Shown one piece after another: positions 34,423 to 43,761 of a stretch of DNA of 64,000 bases. Made by a program: the position numbers and the translations under genes. Under the pieces are notes generated by a model. That model was given only the letters and a program-made list of their open reading frames with translations, ran no database searches and was not told the DNA's origin. Source of the stretch: Flavihumibacter profundi (lineage in GTDB: Bacteria > Bacteroidota > Bacteroidia > Chitinophagales > Chitinophagaceae); contig NZ_JAIQXE010000002.1 in NCBI RefSeq assembly GCF_020076305.1, forward strand, positions 1 through 64,000, in the 5' to 3' direction. The number at the start of each line of letters is the position of its first letter. The first letter of the stretch is position 1.

Positions 34423-37344
34423 ATGCAAAACGACTGCTGCACAAGACTAAAAATCTTTTCACGGTTCAGCCTGCTGGCAATTTCCGCAATATTTATTTTA
34501 GCCAGCTCCTGTAAGCAAAAGCAGGCCGGCACAGAACAAACGGCCACCGTAACTGACAATAATAAACCGGATGATAACAGGTTTACTCCCGTAACACTTA
34601 CACCGGAAGGGACCCTGGATGAGCCAATGAATTTTGAAGTGCTCAAAAACGGCAAAGTATTTATTGCTGAAAGAAAAGGCGCCCTGAAGCTCTTCGACCC
34701 GCTTACAAAAACTGTTTCAGATGCCGGGACAATAGCTGTAAACACAAAATACACCAGCAGGGAAGGAAGGGTGACTGAGGCTGAAGAAGGTTTTAATGGC
34801 TTCACCGTTGACCCGAAATTCGAGGAGAACCACTGGGCTTATTTATATTATGCACATCCTACTGAAAAAAAGTTTGTGCTTTCCCGCTGGGACTTGCAGA
34901 ACGATAAACTCGTCCAGGGTTCTGAAAAAGTAATGCTTGAAATTCCCACACAAAGGGAGGTCTGCTGCCACACCGGCGGCGGCATGACCTGGGATGCTAA
35001 TGGCGACCTTTACCTGACTGTAGGCAATAATACCGGCAATGTGGCCGATAAATCACAAACCGACGAAAGGCCCGACCGCAGCAGCTGGGATGACCAACGG
35101 GGTTCTTCCAATACTAATGACCTTCGTGGAAAAATTTTACGGATACATCCAGAACCGGATGGAACATACAGTATTCCGGATGGAAACCTCTTTCCAAAGG
35201 GCACCGCCAAAACAAGGCCCGAAATTTATATCATGGGTGACCGTAATCCCTGGCGCCCTTCCGTCGATAGCAAGACCGGTTATCTGTACTGGGGTGAAGT
35301 TGGTCCGGATGCTAACGAAGATACCCGCACAACCCGGGCAGGCATGGATGAATTAAACCAGGCGCGTGGACCGGGTTATTTTGGATGGCCCTATTTTATT
35401 GGGGAGAACCGGGCATATCCTTTTTACGACTATACAAAGGATTCTGTTTATCCGGGTAAGGATCCGAAAAAGCCCATCAATCTATCTGTTAATAATACCG
35501 GCCTGACGGAATTGCCCCCGGCACAGCCGGCATTTATATCATACCCGTACAGGAGTTCTGAAAAATTTCCGCTGGTCGGTTCCGGTGGCCGTTGCGCAGT
35601 AGGCGGACCAATATACCACCAGTCTGATTTTAAAAATGCAACACGTCCTTTCCCGGCATATTATGAAGGCAAATGGATTGCGGCTGACCTTACAAGGGGC
35701 TGGATAATGGCCATAACCATGAATGATAAAGGTGATTACCAATCGATGGAACAATTCCTGCCGTCATACCTGCCTATTGAACCCATTGATATTAAATTTG
35801 GACATAACGGCGACCTGTATGTGCTTGAGTATGGCAGCAATTGGTTCAGGAAAAGTAATAATGCAAAACTGGTGCGTATAGAGTACAATGCTGGCAACCG
35901 CACGCCAACTGTCCATGCATCAGCAAGTGCCAGCGGTGGTGCTGTTCCACTAACTATAAACTTCTCGTCTGCCGGCACCAAAGATTTTGATGGCGATTCC
36001 CTGAAATATGAATGGAAGATTACTTCAGCCGGAGGTGCAGCGCCGATGACCTTTAATGAACCAAATCCAAAAGCTGAATTTACACAACCCGGCGAATACA
36101 CGGCAACGTTAACAGTTACTGATCCGCAAGGTGCCAAAAACAACCAGTCCGTGAAAATCATAGCGGGTAATGAACCCCCGGTAATCAGCCTCAATATTAC
36201 GGGCAACAAGACTTTCTATTTCCCGGGTAAACCATTGTCCTATACGATCGAAGCAAGTGATAAAGAAGACGGCCGTATCGACCCGGCGCAGGTTGCTGCA
36301 AGTATTGATTATACCTCTGAAGGATTTGATTTTGCAGAATTGATACAGGGACAAAGAAGTGTTGATGCTTCAACAAGGTTTGCAGTTGCAAAGGCATTCA
36401 TCAGTAAAAGCGATTGTAATAATTGTCACCACGTGGATACCAAATCCATTGGCCCAATGTTTATTGATATAGCAGATAAATACCAGGCCAGGTTTGCATG
36501 GGCACTGGATTCCCTTCCCAGGAAAATCAGGACAGGCGGAACCGGCGTTTGGGGTGAAGTGAATATGCCCGCCCATCCTTCCATTTCGGAAAATGATGCC
36601 CGCACCATCGTTAACTATATCCTTCGTGTAAAGGAGAAAACAATTAGTTCTTTACCATTAAAAGGCAATTACACCCCGAAAATTCCGGAAGGTGATAACG
36701 GTAAGGGTAGCATTGTAGTCCGTGCAGCGTATACTGATAAAGGCGCACCATCATCAGCACCACTTACCAGTGAAAAAATAGTCCTGTTAAGAAGTCCGCA
36801 GGTGAGTCCGGGTACTGCTGATATTTTCCAGGATGCAAATACCAAGCTGCAAACAATGTTCGCGGTTTCCCTGAATGTAATTCCAAAATCCAATGGCTAT
36901 ATTGGTTTCAGGCAAATTGACCTTACCGGGATAAAACAACTCGAATTAAGCGCTTCAGCAATGCCTATGCAGGGATTTGTTGGCGGGACAATCGAAACGA
37001 GGCTTGACGGACCGACCGGTGAATTACTTGCCCAGACTGAAATCGTTGCGGCAAACCCGGTTTTTCCGGGGATGACTGCAAACTCAGTACAAAACGCCGG
37101 TGGAGCCAAAGCAAAGACTGGTGCAGATGCAATAAAGCCACCAGCAGCAGCACTTGCTACAAAACAAAATGCAGCGCCTAAAAAAATGCCTGCGAATTTC
37201 AATCCTTTTGCAAGGCCGGGTATCAAGGTAGATATCAAACCAATTGATGGCCAGCATGACCTGTATTTTGTTTTCAGGAATGATAAAGCAAAACCCAACG
37301 ATCAATTAATGTCTTTCTCAAATATCACGTTCATTAACAAGTAA
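34423..37344 (+). CDS. PQQ-dependent sugar dehydrogenase fused to PKD, cytochrome c and carbohydrate-binding-like domains
   Basis: The ATG at 34423 is chosen because a lipoprotein signal follows at once (lipobox 'LASSC'); the longer frame adds 32 residues without sense. The 973-residue product has an N-terminal glucose/sorbosone-dehydrogenase propeller ('NFEVLKNGKVFIAERKG', 'GLTELPPAQPAFISYPY', 'EYGSNWFRKSNNAKLVRIEY'), a PKD domain at about 500-585, a cytochrome c domain with C665-x2-C668-H669, and a C-terminal beta domain (about 745-970). It should oxidise a sugar or polyol and pass electrons to its own heme at the cell surface. The isomerase gene follows 11 bases later. Confidence 0.88.
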   Translation: MQNDCCTRLKIFSRFSLLAISAIFILASSCKQKQAGTEQTATVTDNNKPDDNRFTPVTLTPEGTLDEPMNFEVLKNGKVFIAERKGALKLFDPLTKTVSDAGTIAVNTKYTSREGRVTEAEEGFNGFTVDPKFEENHWAYLYYAHPTEKKFVLSRWDLQNDKLVQGSEKVMLEIPTQREVCCHTGGGMTWDANGDLYLTVGNNTGNVADKSQTDERPDRSSWDDQRGSSNTNDLRGKILRIHPEPDGTYSIPDGNLFPKGTAKTRPEIYIMGDRNPWRPSVDSKTGYLYWGEVGPDANEDTRTTRAGMDELNQARGPGYFGWPYFIGENRAYPFYDYTKDSVYPGKDPKKPINLSVNNTGLTELPPAQPAFISYPYRSSEKFPLVGSGGRCAVGGPIYHQSDFKNATRPFPAYYEGKWIAADLTRGWIMAITMNDKGDYQSMEQFLPSYLPIEPIDIKFGHNGDLYVLEYGSNWFRKSNNAKLVRIEYNAGNRTPTVHASASASGGAVPLTINFSSAGTKDFDGDSLKYEWKITSAGGAAPMTFNEPNPKAEFTQPGEYTATLTVTDPQGAKNNQSVKIIAGNEPPVISLNITGNKTFYFPGKPLSYTIEASDKEDGRIDPAQVAASIDYTSEGFDFAELIQGQRSVDASTRFAVAKAFISKSDCNNCHHVDTKSIGPMFIDIADKYQARFAWALDSLPRKIRTGGTGVWGEVNMPAHPSISENDARTIVNYILRVKEKTISSLPLKGNYTPKIPEGDNGKGSIVVRAAYTDKGAPSSAPLTSEKIVLLRSPQVSPGTADIFQDANTKLQTMFAVSLNVIPKSNGYIGFRQIDLTGIKQLELSASAMPMQGFVGGTIETRLDGPTGELLAQTEIVAANPVFPGMTANSVQNAGGAKAKTGADAIKPPAAALATKQNAAPKKMPANFNPFARPGIKVDIKPIDGQHDLYFVFRNDKAKPNDQLMSFSNITFINK

Positions 37345-37355
37345 TAAATATCAAT

Positions 37356-38300
37356 ATGAATAACAGGAGAAATTTTATCAGGAATTCCGGGTTACTGGCA
37401 TTGGGCGGACTGGTTCTGTCCCGCAAAGGATACGCTGCATTTTTAGAAGAGAAAAAGATGCATCCATTGGGACTACAATTGTATACACTGGGAAGAGTAA
37501 TTGATAATGACGTTCGTGGCACATTACAAAAAGTGGCTGAAATTGGGTATAAGGATTTGGAATCGGCCTTTAGCATGAAAGGCGGGTATTATGGAATGAA
37601 GCCAAAAGAATTTGCGGCGTTAACAAAGGAATTGGGGCTATCCTGGGTATCACATCATACAATCGGGGCGCCATTCAAAATGCCACCGGGTGGATTCAAG
37701 CCACCTGCAGGCGCGGATACCACTAAGCAACAACCGCCAATGAAATTCCCGCCGATGATGAACCTGAAAGAGAACCACCAGCAGATTGTTGATGAAGCTG
37801 CAGAAGGCGGTGTAAAATTCCTGGTTTGTTCTTCAATTCCCTTAAATACACTGGATGAAATCAAGGAAGCGATTGAGATATTAAACCGGTCAGGTGAAGC
37901 AGCTAAAAAAGCGGGACTTACTTTTTGCTATCATAACCATACCCATGAATTTGAATCAGTAGAAGGACAGGTTCCTTATGATATGCTGCTTTCACAGGTT
38001 AGCGCAGATCTCCTGAAAATGGAATTGGACCTTGGCTGGGCTACTAAAGCGGGTGCCGATCCTGTTGCTTTATTTAAAAAGTACCCGGGACGTTTTCCCT
38101 TATGGCATGTAAAAGATATTACAGCCGAAAAGCAGGCACCGACGGAAGTGGGTAATGGTACTGTCGATTTCAAAAGAATATTTGCGGCCTCAAAAGATGC
38201 AGGCATGAAACATTTTTTTGTTGAGCAGGATGGCGCGCCAAACCCGTTGGAAAATATCGCAACAAGCTATAAAAATATCACCACGAAAATACTTGCTTAA
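37356..38300 (+). CDS. sugar phosphate isomerase/epimerase with Tat signal
   Basis: A 314-residue AP-endonuclease-2-like TIM barrel. The N terminus 'NNRRNFIRNSGLLALGGLV' is a twin-arginine signal. Metal-site residues are visible in 'FCYHNHTHEFE', 'MELDLGWATKAG', 'PLWHVKDIT' and 'HFFVEQDGA'. It probably isomerises or epimerises a sugar in the periplasm; a proline- and methionine-rich loop (about 105-130) is unusual. It follows the PQQ dehydrogenase closely and likely shares its message. Its stop overlaps the convergent aldo/keto reductase stop by 3 bases. Confidence 0.83.
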   Translation: MNNRRNFIRNSGLLALGGLVLSRKGYAAFLEEKKMHPLGLQLYTLGRVIDNDVRGTLQKVAEIGYKDLESAFSMKGGYYGMKPKEFAALTKELGLSWVSHHTIGAPFKMPPGGFKPPAGADTTKQQPPMKFPPMMNLKENHQQIVDEAAEGGVKFLVCSSIPLNTLDEIKEAIEILNRSGEAAKKAGLTFCYHNHTHEFESVEGQVPYDMLLSQVSADLLKMELDLGWATKAGADPVALFKKYPGRFPLWHVKDITAEKQAPTEVGNGTVDFKRIFAASKDAGMKHFFVEQDGAPNPLENIATSYKNITTKILA

Positions 38301-39121
38301 AACATGTCCATAGGATTATCACAAATCCTGAAATCCTCATTGAATGTATCTATGTAGGCGACATCTTCTTTGCCCAGTGAAAAACCTGTTGCCTCGAAAT
38401 TTTCCAGCAGCCTGTTCTTACTGGAAGATTTTGGGATTGTAGAAATGCCATGCTCGAGATTCCATCGCAGTACAATTTGTGCTGGTGTTTTGCCATATTT
38501 TTTGGAGAGCTCCAATAGCCTCGGGTCACCCAATTTTTTTCCGCGCGTGATTGGCGAATAAGATTGCAATTGGATTTTTCGTTCCTGGCAATATTCCAGT
38601 AAATTTTCCTGGAACAGCCAGGGCGTAAATTCAACCTGGTCCAGCATGGGTGTGAAACTTGAATAACCGGAAAGCTCTTCCAGGAAAGGAACGAGGTAAT
38701 TGGCAACACCAATAGCCCTGACTCTTTTGTCAGTGTATAATTTTTCCAGCGCCAGCCAGGTTTCTTTCCGTTTCCCGCTTACCGGCCAGTGCACAAGGTA
38801 AAGGTCAACATAGTCCAGCTGCAGTTTCCCTAAGCTGGTTTCAAACGCCCTCATAGTAGCGTCAAAACCATGGTCACCGTTGCCCACTTTTGTAGTTATA
38901 AAAACTTCATTGCGTGGTAGTCCGCATTTTTTTATTGCCCTTCCGATTTCAGTTTCGTTATTATACAGGGATGCGGTATCAATTAGCCGGTAACCAATTT
39001 CAAGTGCATCGAGCGTAGCCTGTTCTGCTTCTTTATCATACATGTCATAAACACCAAGGCCCAGCAATGGCATTTGGATCCCATTGCTGAGCGTGGTGTA
39101 AGGTTGTTGTTTGTTTACCAT
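38297..39121 (-). CDS. aldo/keto reductase
   Basis: A 274-residue AKR barrel with the catalytic tetrad: D in 'GVYDMYDKEAEQ', Y in 'LIDTASLYNNETEIGRA' (the 'LIDTA..Y.NE' signature), K in 'FITTKVGNGDHG', and H in 'DLYLVHWPVSGK'. NADPH-binding residues lie in 'TIPKSSSKNRLLENFE'. It reduces an aldehyde or ketone, substrate unknown. Its start overlaps the end of the phytanoyl-type gene by 7 bases, so the two form an operon. Confidence 0.9.
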   Translation of the reverse strand: MVNKQQPYTTLSNGIQMPLLGLGVYDMYDKEAEQATLDALEIGYRLIDTASLYNNETEIGRAIKKCGLPRNEVFITTKVGNGDHGFDATMRAFETSLGKLQLDYVDLYLVHWPVSGKRKETWLALEKLYTDKRVRAIGVANYLVPFLEELSGYSSFTPMLDQVEFTPWLFQENLLEYCQERKIQLQSYSPITRGKKLGDPRLLELSKKYGKTPAQIVLRWNLEHGISTIPKSSSKNRLLENFEATGFSLGKEDVAYIDTFNEDFRICDNPMDMF

Positions 39122-40110
39122 TTTTCTAATCCTAATAATTTTTTTCCTAATTCAGATAATACGGCGGTTTCATATTTTGTCTGTTCCCAATTCCTTGGGT
39201 CACCAGGAAATGCATAACCTTCAGGGGCAACCCTGTCGCGCCAGGAAGTAATACGCCATTGGCGTAATGATTCGTTATCTTCTTCAGCAGGCATCATGGA
39301 AATATATTGTGCCATACGAACTTTATTACCGCTTAAATTTGGCCGGATACCATGAGGCTGGAGGCTGTTGAAAATAAGTAAATCGCCTGCTTCCATTTTC
39401 ACTTTCACTGTTTCAAAGCCTGTAGTATCCGGCTTAAAATGGTCGCGGTCTTCCGGCTGTGTAAGCTTCCAGGTATCATACGTGCGGAACAATTCAGGGA
39501 TACACTGGAACCCACCCATGTTTTCATCATCCTGGTCAGCAAGTGCCAATACACCCTGAACATTTACAGGTTTGGTTTCCGGATCATAATCCCAATGGAT
39601 AAATCCCTTGTATTCAAATCCTGGCCGTATCGGAAAATTCAGGTTGGCGCGATCAATGGTAACCCAAAGTTTTTCAGTCCCCCAGATATCTGCAAAGGCA
39701 TCATAGACCTTTTGCATCTGGCGGTTATTCCATAAGTGCTGGTTGTTGTAAACTTCAACCATACCCGTATTGGTCAGTTCTTTCATTTTCATTTCTGCAC
39801 GTGGCGGGGTATACCAGGTTTCCGGATTATCGGGATCCTTCTCTTCAAACTCCCAAAGGAACCGGGCAGTAGCCAGGGCCTGTTCACGGGGCACTGCATT
39901 TTTAATAACGATGTAACCATTTGTGGTCCAGAAATTCCAGTCTTCTTCGCTCAAAACACGCAGTGGTTTACCATTGCTGCGGTCGTTCAGGCTGGTGGCA
40001 CTGCTTTTTGCAGTTGAAGGATTGCCCGGAATATCTTTATGGGCATTGTTGGGCATCATTGCAGGTGCCATTGTTGGCTGAATCGTGGGTGCCATTGTTT
40101 TTTGTTCCAT
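39115..40110 (-). CDS. phytanoyl-CoA dioxygenase family protein
   Basis: A 331-residue Fe(II)/2-oxoglutarate oxygenase. Iron ligands H-x-D appear in 'GFIHWDYDPETKPV' and the distal histidine in 'LQPHGIRPN'; the following arginine region 'NKVRMAQYISMMP' would bind 2-oxoglutarate. The first 45 residues are low-complexity ('APTIQPTMAPAMMP'), so the true start may be later. The substrate is unknown. The neighbouring AraC gene is divergent and may regulate the pair. Confidence 0.82.
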   Translation of the reverse strand: MEQKTMAPTIQPTMAPAMMPNNAHKDIPGNPSTAKSSATSLNDRSNGKPLRVLSEEDWNFWTTNGYIVIKNAVPREQALATARFLWEFEEKDPDNPETWYTPPRAEMKMKELTNTGMVEVYNNQHLWNNRQMQKVYDAFADIWGTEKLWVTIDRANLNFPIRPGFEYKGFIHWDYDPETKPVNVQGVLALADQDDENMGGFQCIPELFRTYDTWKLTQPEDRDHFKPDTTGFETVKVKMEAGDLLIFNSLQPHGIRPNLSGNKVRMAQYISMMPAEEDNESLRQWRITSWRDRVAPEGYAFPGDPRNWEQTKYETAVLSELGKKLLGLEKW

Positions 40111-40319
40111 AAAATGCTATTTAGGTGGTGGTGTTTGCAATCCAGCGAACGGTATAAATCCTGGAGTTCATGGTGCAATCGTTTTTGTGAATTATATACC
40201 AAAAATACAACCTGCTATAAGCGGGTTCCTACCCCTGTAATCGCAAGTATTTGTGCTGTATTGACATTTTTTGTAAATTATTGGCACAAAAAACACAACC
40301 CAGGACAAAATCTTCCAAA

Positions 40320-41168
40320 TTGAAAGTAAAACTTGAAGCCATACAACCCGATGCGGACAGTTCTTTCAAGATACTACTAACGCCTAAATTAAATGAACTG
40401 TTTTACTGGCATTTCCACCCGGAATATGAAATTGTATATGTAGAAGCCGACAATGGTATCCGGCATATCGGCGACCATATTTCCAAATATGCAGGAAGTG
40501 ACCTGGCCCTGATAGGGCCAAATATTCCCCACCTGAATTTTGATTATGGTGTGAAGACCATTGCAGAAACAGTGGTCGTGCAGATGAAAGAACATTTTTT
40601 AGGTGCATCATTTTTTGGCCTGCCTGAAATTGCTGCCATCAATGATTTATTTGAACGGGCAAGGAGCGGATTTGCTTTTTATGGAGAAACAAAAAGGCTG
40701 GCCGGTAATAAATTAAAAACACTTACGACGCTTAACCACTTTGACCAATTAATCACCTTATTGCAGGTTTTCCAGCTGTTAGCATCAAGTGAAGAATTTA
40801 TTCCATTGAATACCCGGCCGATTGCCAGGGCTTCTGTTTTAAAAGAGCAACAACGCCTGCATAAGATCTATCATTTTATAGAATCCCATTATACAGAAAC
40901 CATCGATGTACATGAAGTGGCGGCGCTGGTAAATTTATCTACCCCTGCATTTTGCCGTTATTTTAAGAAATCAACACACCTGACCTTCACCGACTTCTTA
41001 AACCAGTACCGGATCAACCAATCGAAAAAATTGTTGATGCAGGACATGTCGGTCACAGATGCCTGTTATGAAACTGGATTTGAAAACCTGTCCCACTTTA
41101 ACAAGACCTTCAAAAAATTTGCGGGCGAGAATCCTACAGCCTTCAGGAAAAAGCAGGTGGTTTTTTAA
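40320..41168 (+). CDS. AraC family transcriptional regulator
   Basis: There is no ATG at the 5' end; the TTG at 40320 ('KVKLEAIQPDAD') is the most reasonable start, with another TTG at 40251. The cupin-like sensor domain covers the first 150 residues ('LFYWHFHPEYEIVYVEADNG' in part). The C-terminal 100 residues carry two helix-turn-helix units ('DVHEVAALVNLSTPAFCRYFK' in part, 'VTDACYETGFENLSHFNKTFKK' in part), the AraC signature. It probably controls the divergent dioxygenase/aldo-keto reductase pair in response to a sugar-like ligand. Confidence 0.85.
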   Translation: MKVKLEAIQPDADSSFKILLTPKLNELFYWHFHPEYEIVYVEADNGIRHIGDHISKYAGSDLALIGPNIPHLNFDYGVKTIAETVVVQMKEHFLGASFFGLPEIAAINDLFERARSGFAFYGETKRLAGNKLKTLTTLNHFDQLITLLQVFQLLASSEEFIPLNTRPIARASVLKEQQRLHKIYHFIESHYTETIDVHEVAALVNLSTPAFCRYFKKSTHLTFTDFLNQYRINQSKKLLMQDMSVTDACYETGFENLSHFNKTFKKFAGENPTAFRKKQVVF

Positions 41169-41319
41169 AAAGTTAAACAAGATGGTTTTGAAACCGGACG
41201 GATTGCGTATCAAAACCGGACAGTGTACCCTCTTTATATTACCATAATATGTTGATCTTTATTTATTTATGAAATTGGCATTGCATTAGTAGCGACAGGA
41301 GTGGGAAAAATATTCTGTT

Positions 41320-43743
41320 ATGCTGACCAACTATTTCAAAATTGCCTGGAGAAACCTGTTCCGGAATAAACTGCATACTTCGATCAATATCGGTGGATTA
41401 ATCATTGGTTTTACCATTGGGATTATTATCCTGATGGCCGTGTACACCCAATTGCGGTTTGATAATTTTCATAAGAACGGTAACCGGATCTACCAGGCCT
41501 ATAATGTCTTCAACAAAAAGACCGGTGAAGATATTGGCAATTCCTTTGGTTACCCGGCAGCACCAACTTTTAAAGCAGAAGTCCCGGCTATAGAAAAATC
41601 TACCCGTTTCCTGAATGGCGGGAAAAAATTAATTTATAATAACAAAGAGCTTTCCGTAACAAATATGATGGTGGATGAAGACTTTTTATCCATCTTCAGT
41701 TTTCCTGTCGTTAAGGGCAACAGTGGCAATCCGCTCACACGCTTAACAGATATTGTTATTACCGAATATGCTGCAAAAAAGATCTTTGGTAATGAAGACC
41801 CGATCGGGAAAACCGTCAATGCCTCCGCAGGCGAAACCATGCAGGCGCTGACGGTTTCTGCAGTACTAAAAGATTTCCCTGTTAACTCAAGTATAAAATT
41901 TGATGTACTGACCCGTATTGAAAACCGGTCGGATTATGCCATCAATAAAAATCGTTGGGACAACCAGCACCACCCGGTGTATGTGCTATTAAAAGAAAGT
42001 GCCACACAGGCACAGGCCGAAGCACAACTGAAGCAGGTTAACCAAAAGTACTTGCCTGAATGGTATACAGAGATGAAAAAAGACGGCGGCCTTCCCGATA
42101 AGCAAGGCGACCTATGGGCTACAAGATTACTGCCCTTAAGTAAAATACATTTTAGCCCAAGGGTGAATGGACGCTCTACCACCAGCTATGCACAAATTGC
42201 TTCAATACTGATTGTTGGTTTGCTGATCATTCTAATTGCCAGTTTCAATTTTATCAATATTAACCTGGCGAATGCTTTTACGCGAAGCAAGGAAATCGGC
42301 GTACGGAAATGCCTGGGTGCAGCAAAAGGCCGGTTATTCGGGCAGTTATGGAGTGAGAGTTTCCTGGTCTGTGCAATTGCTTTCCTGGGTTCACTTCTAA
42401 TGATCAAATTAGGCGGTCATTATATTACCAATATCCGGGAGTTGAATATTGACATGAATGAAATTATGCTACAGCCAGTGTTTATCGGCCTTTCACTTGG
42501 ACTCTTATTGTTTGTTTCCCTGGTCGCCGGCGGTTATCCTTCATGGCTGATGGCAAAATTTAAGGTGGTAGAAACGCTCAAAGGAAAGCTGAGCCTGCAG
42601 CGGAAAAGCATTTTAAGGAATGCACTGATCGTGGCACAATTCTCCGTAGCCTGTATCATGATCACCTGCACTCTGGTGATATACCGGCAGTTCCAATACC
42701 TGCAATCCGCTGACCTGGGCATCAACAAAGACTATATGGTCAGTATTCCTTTATACAATCCGGAAAAAGGAAAAGAAACGATCAATAAACTAAGGACCAG
42801 GTTGGTGAATGATCCGGAAATCCTTTCCATAACCGGCAGCAATATCAATATTGGCGAGGGTCTGGACAGAAGCACCAGCAGATCGAGAATCGGGTTCGAT
42901 TACAAAGAAAAAAATATTATTACCAATTTGGCGGCGGTGGACTACGATTACCTGAAGACCATGGGCCTGAAGGCGATTGATGGAAGGGATTTTGACATGG
43001 CTTACGGAGGCGATTCCTTATACAATGTGCTGGTTTCCGAAAGTGTGGCAAAGCAGTTCAATGAAAAGAACCTGGTAGGCATGGACCTGCTGATTGACAG
43101 TGCGGGACCCCGCTGGCATGTTGTGGGTATCTTCCCCGATTTCCATTTGTATTCCCTGCATGAAGCTATACACCCGCTCACCTTAACAATGTATAAAAAT
43201 GACAGGTTATCCTATTGTTTTGTAAAAATATCTTCCCGGCATGTGATCTCAGCAATGGAGACACTAAAAAATGAAATGGCCAAACTGGAACCCGGCCATG
43301 AATTCATGGGAAGCTTTGTAGAAGAAAATATAAACAACTGGTACAGGCAGGAAAAAATGATGTCCGTATTATTCAGCATTGCCGCTTTTGTTTCTATTGC
43401 GCTTTCCTGTATGGGACTGCTGGCCATGGTATTGCTGGTCATCCAGCACCGCGTTAAGGAAATTGGTGTCAGAAAAGTCCTCGGGGCCAGCGTGCAAAAT
43501 ATTTCATTGCTGATATCAAAAGAATTCCTTTTGCTTGTGGTGATCGCGGTATTGATTGCGACACCTATTGCCTGGATAGTCATGCATAAATGGCTGCAGG
43601 ATTTTCCTTACCAGGCCGAAACGCCATGGTGGATCTTTGCCGGCGTAGCATTTTTAGCTATCCTCATAGCGCTGCTGACCATTAGCGTGAATACCGTGCG
43701 TGCGGCCATGCAAAACCCGGTGAAAAGCCTGAGGACAGAATAG
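41320..43743 (+). CDS. ABC transporter permease, MacB/FtsX type with duplicated core
   Basis: An 807-residue protein with eight predicted membrane helices in the pattern of Bacteroidota FtsX/MacB permeases: one N-terminal helix ('INIGGLIIGFTIGIIILMAV' in part), a large periplasmic MacB_PCD domain (about 50-280), three helices with 'TRSKEIGVRKCLGAAKGRL', a helix near 430, a second periplasmic domain, and three final helices with 'HRVKEIGVRKVLGASVQ'. The 'EIGVRK.LGA' repeats contact the ATPase. No ATPase gene is adjacent. Likely roles are lipoprotein or drug export, or envelope signalling. Confidence 0.88.
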   Translation: MLTNYFKIAWRNLFRNKLHTSINIGGLIIGFTIGIIILMAVYTQLRFDNFHKNGNRIYQAYNVFNKKTGEDIGNSFGYPAAPTFKAEVPAIEKSTRFLNGGKKLIYNNKELSVTNMMVDEDFLSIFSFPVVKGNSGNPLTRLTDIVITEYAAKKIFGNEDPIGKTVNASAGETMQALTVSAVLKDFPVNSSIKFDVLTRIENRSDYAINKNRWDNQHHPVYVLLKESATQAQAEAQLKQVNQKYLPEWYTEMKKDGGLPDKQGDLWATRLLPLSKIHFSPRVNGRSTTSYAQIASILIVGLLIILIASFNFININLANAFTRSKEIGVRKCLGAAKGRLFGQLWSESFLVCAIAFLGSLLMIKLGGHYITNIRELNIDMNEIMLQPVFIGLSLGLLLFVSLVAGGYPSWLMAKFKVVETLKGKLSLQRKSILRNALIVAQFSVACIMITCTLVIYRQFQYLQSADLGINKDYMVSIPLYNPEKGKETINKLRTRLVNDPEILSITGSNINIGEGLDRSTSRSRIGFDYKEKNIITNLAAVDYDYLKTMGLKAIDGRDFDMAYGGDSLYNVLVSESVAKQFNEKNLVGMDLLIDSAGPRWHVVGIFPDFHLYSLHEAIHPLTLTMYKNDRLSYCFVKISSRHVISAMETLKNEMAKLEPGHEFMGSFVEENINNWYRQEKMMSVLFSIAAFVSIALSCMGLLAMVLLVIQHRVKEIGVRKVLGASVQNISLLISKEFLLLVVIAVLIATPIAWIVMHKWLQDFPYQAETPWWIFAGVAFLAILIALLTISVNTVRAAMQNPVKSLRTE

Positions 43744-43761
43744 CTATACTTCCGGGTTAAT

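Noticed and set aside
36897-37298. Minus-strand frame of 133 codons inside the PQQ dehydrogenase gene
   Set aside because: The hydrophobic, Ala-rich translation is a shadow of the plus-strand gene and has no start context or homologous pattern.
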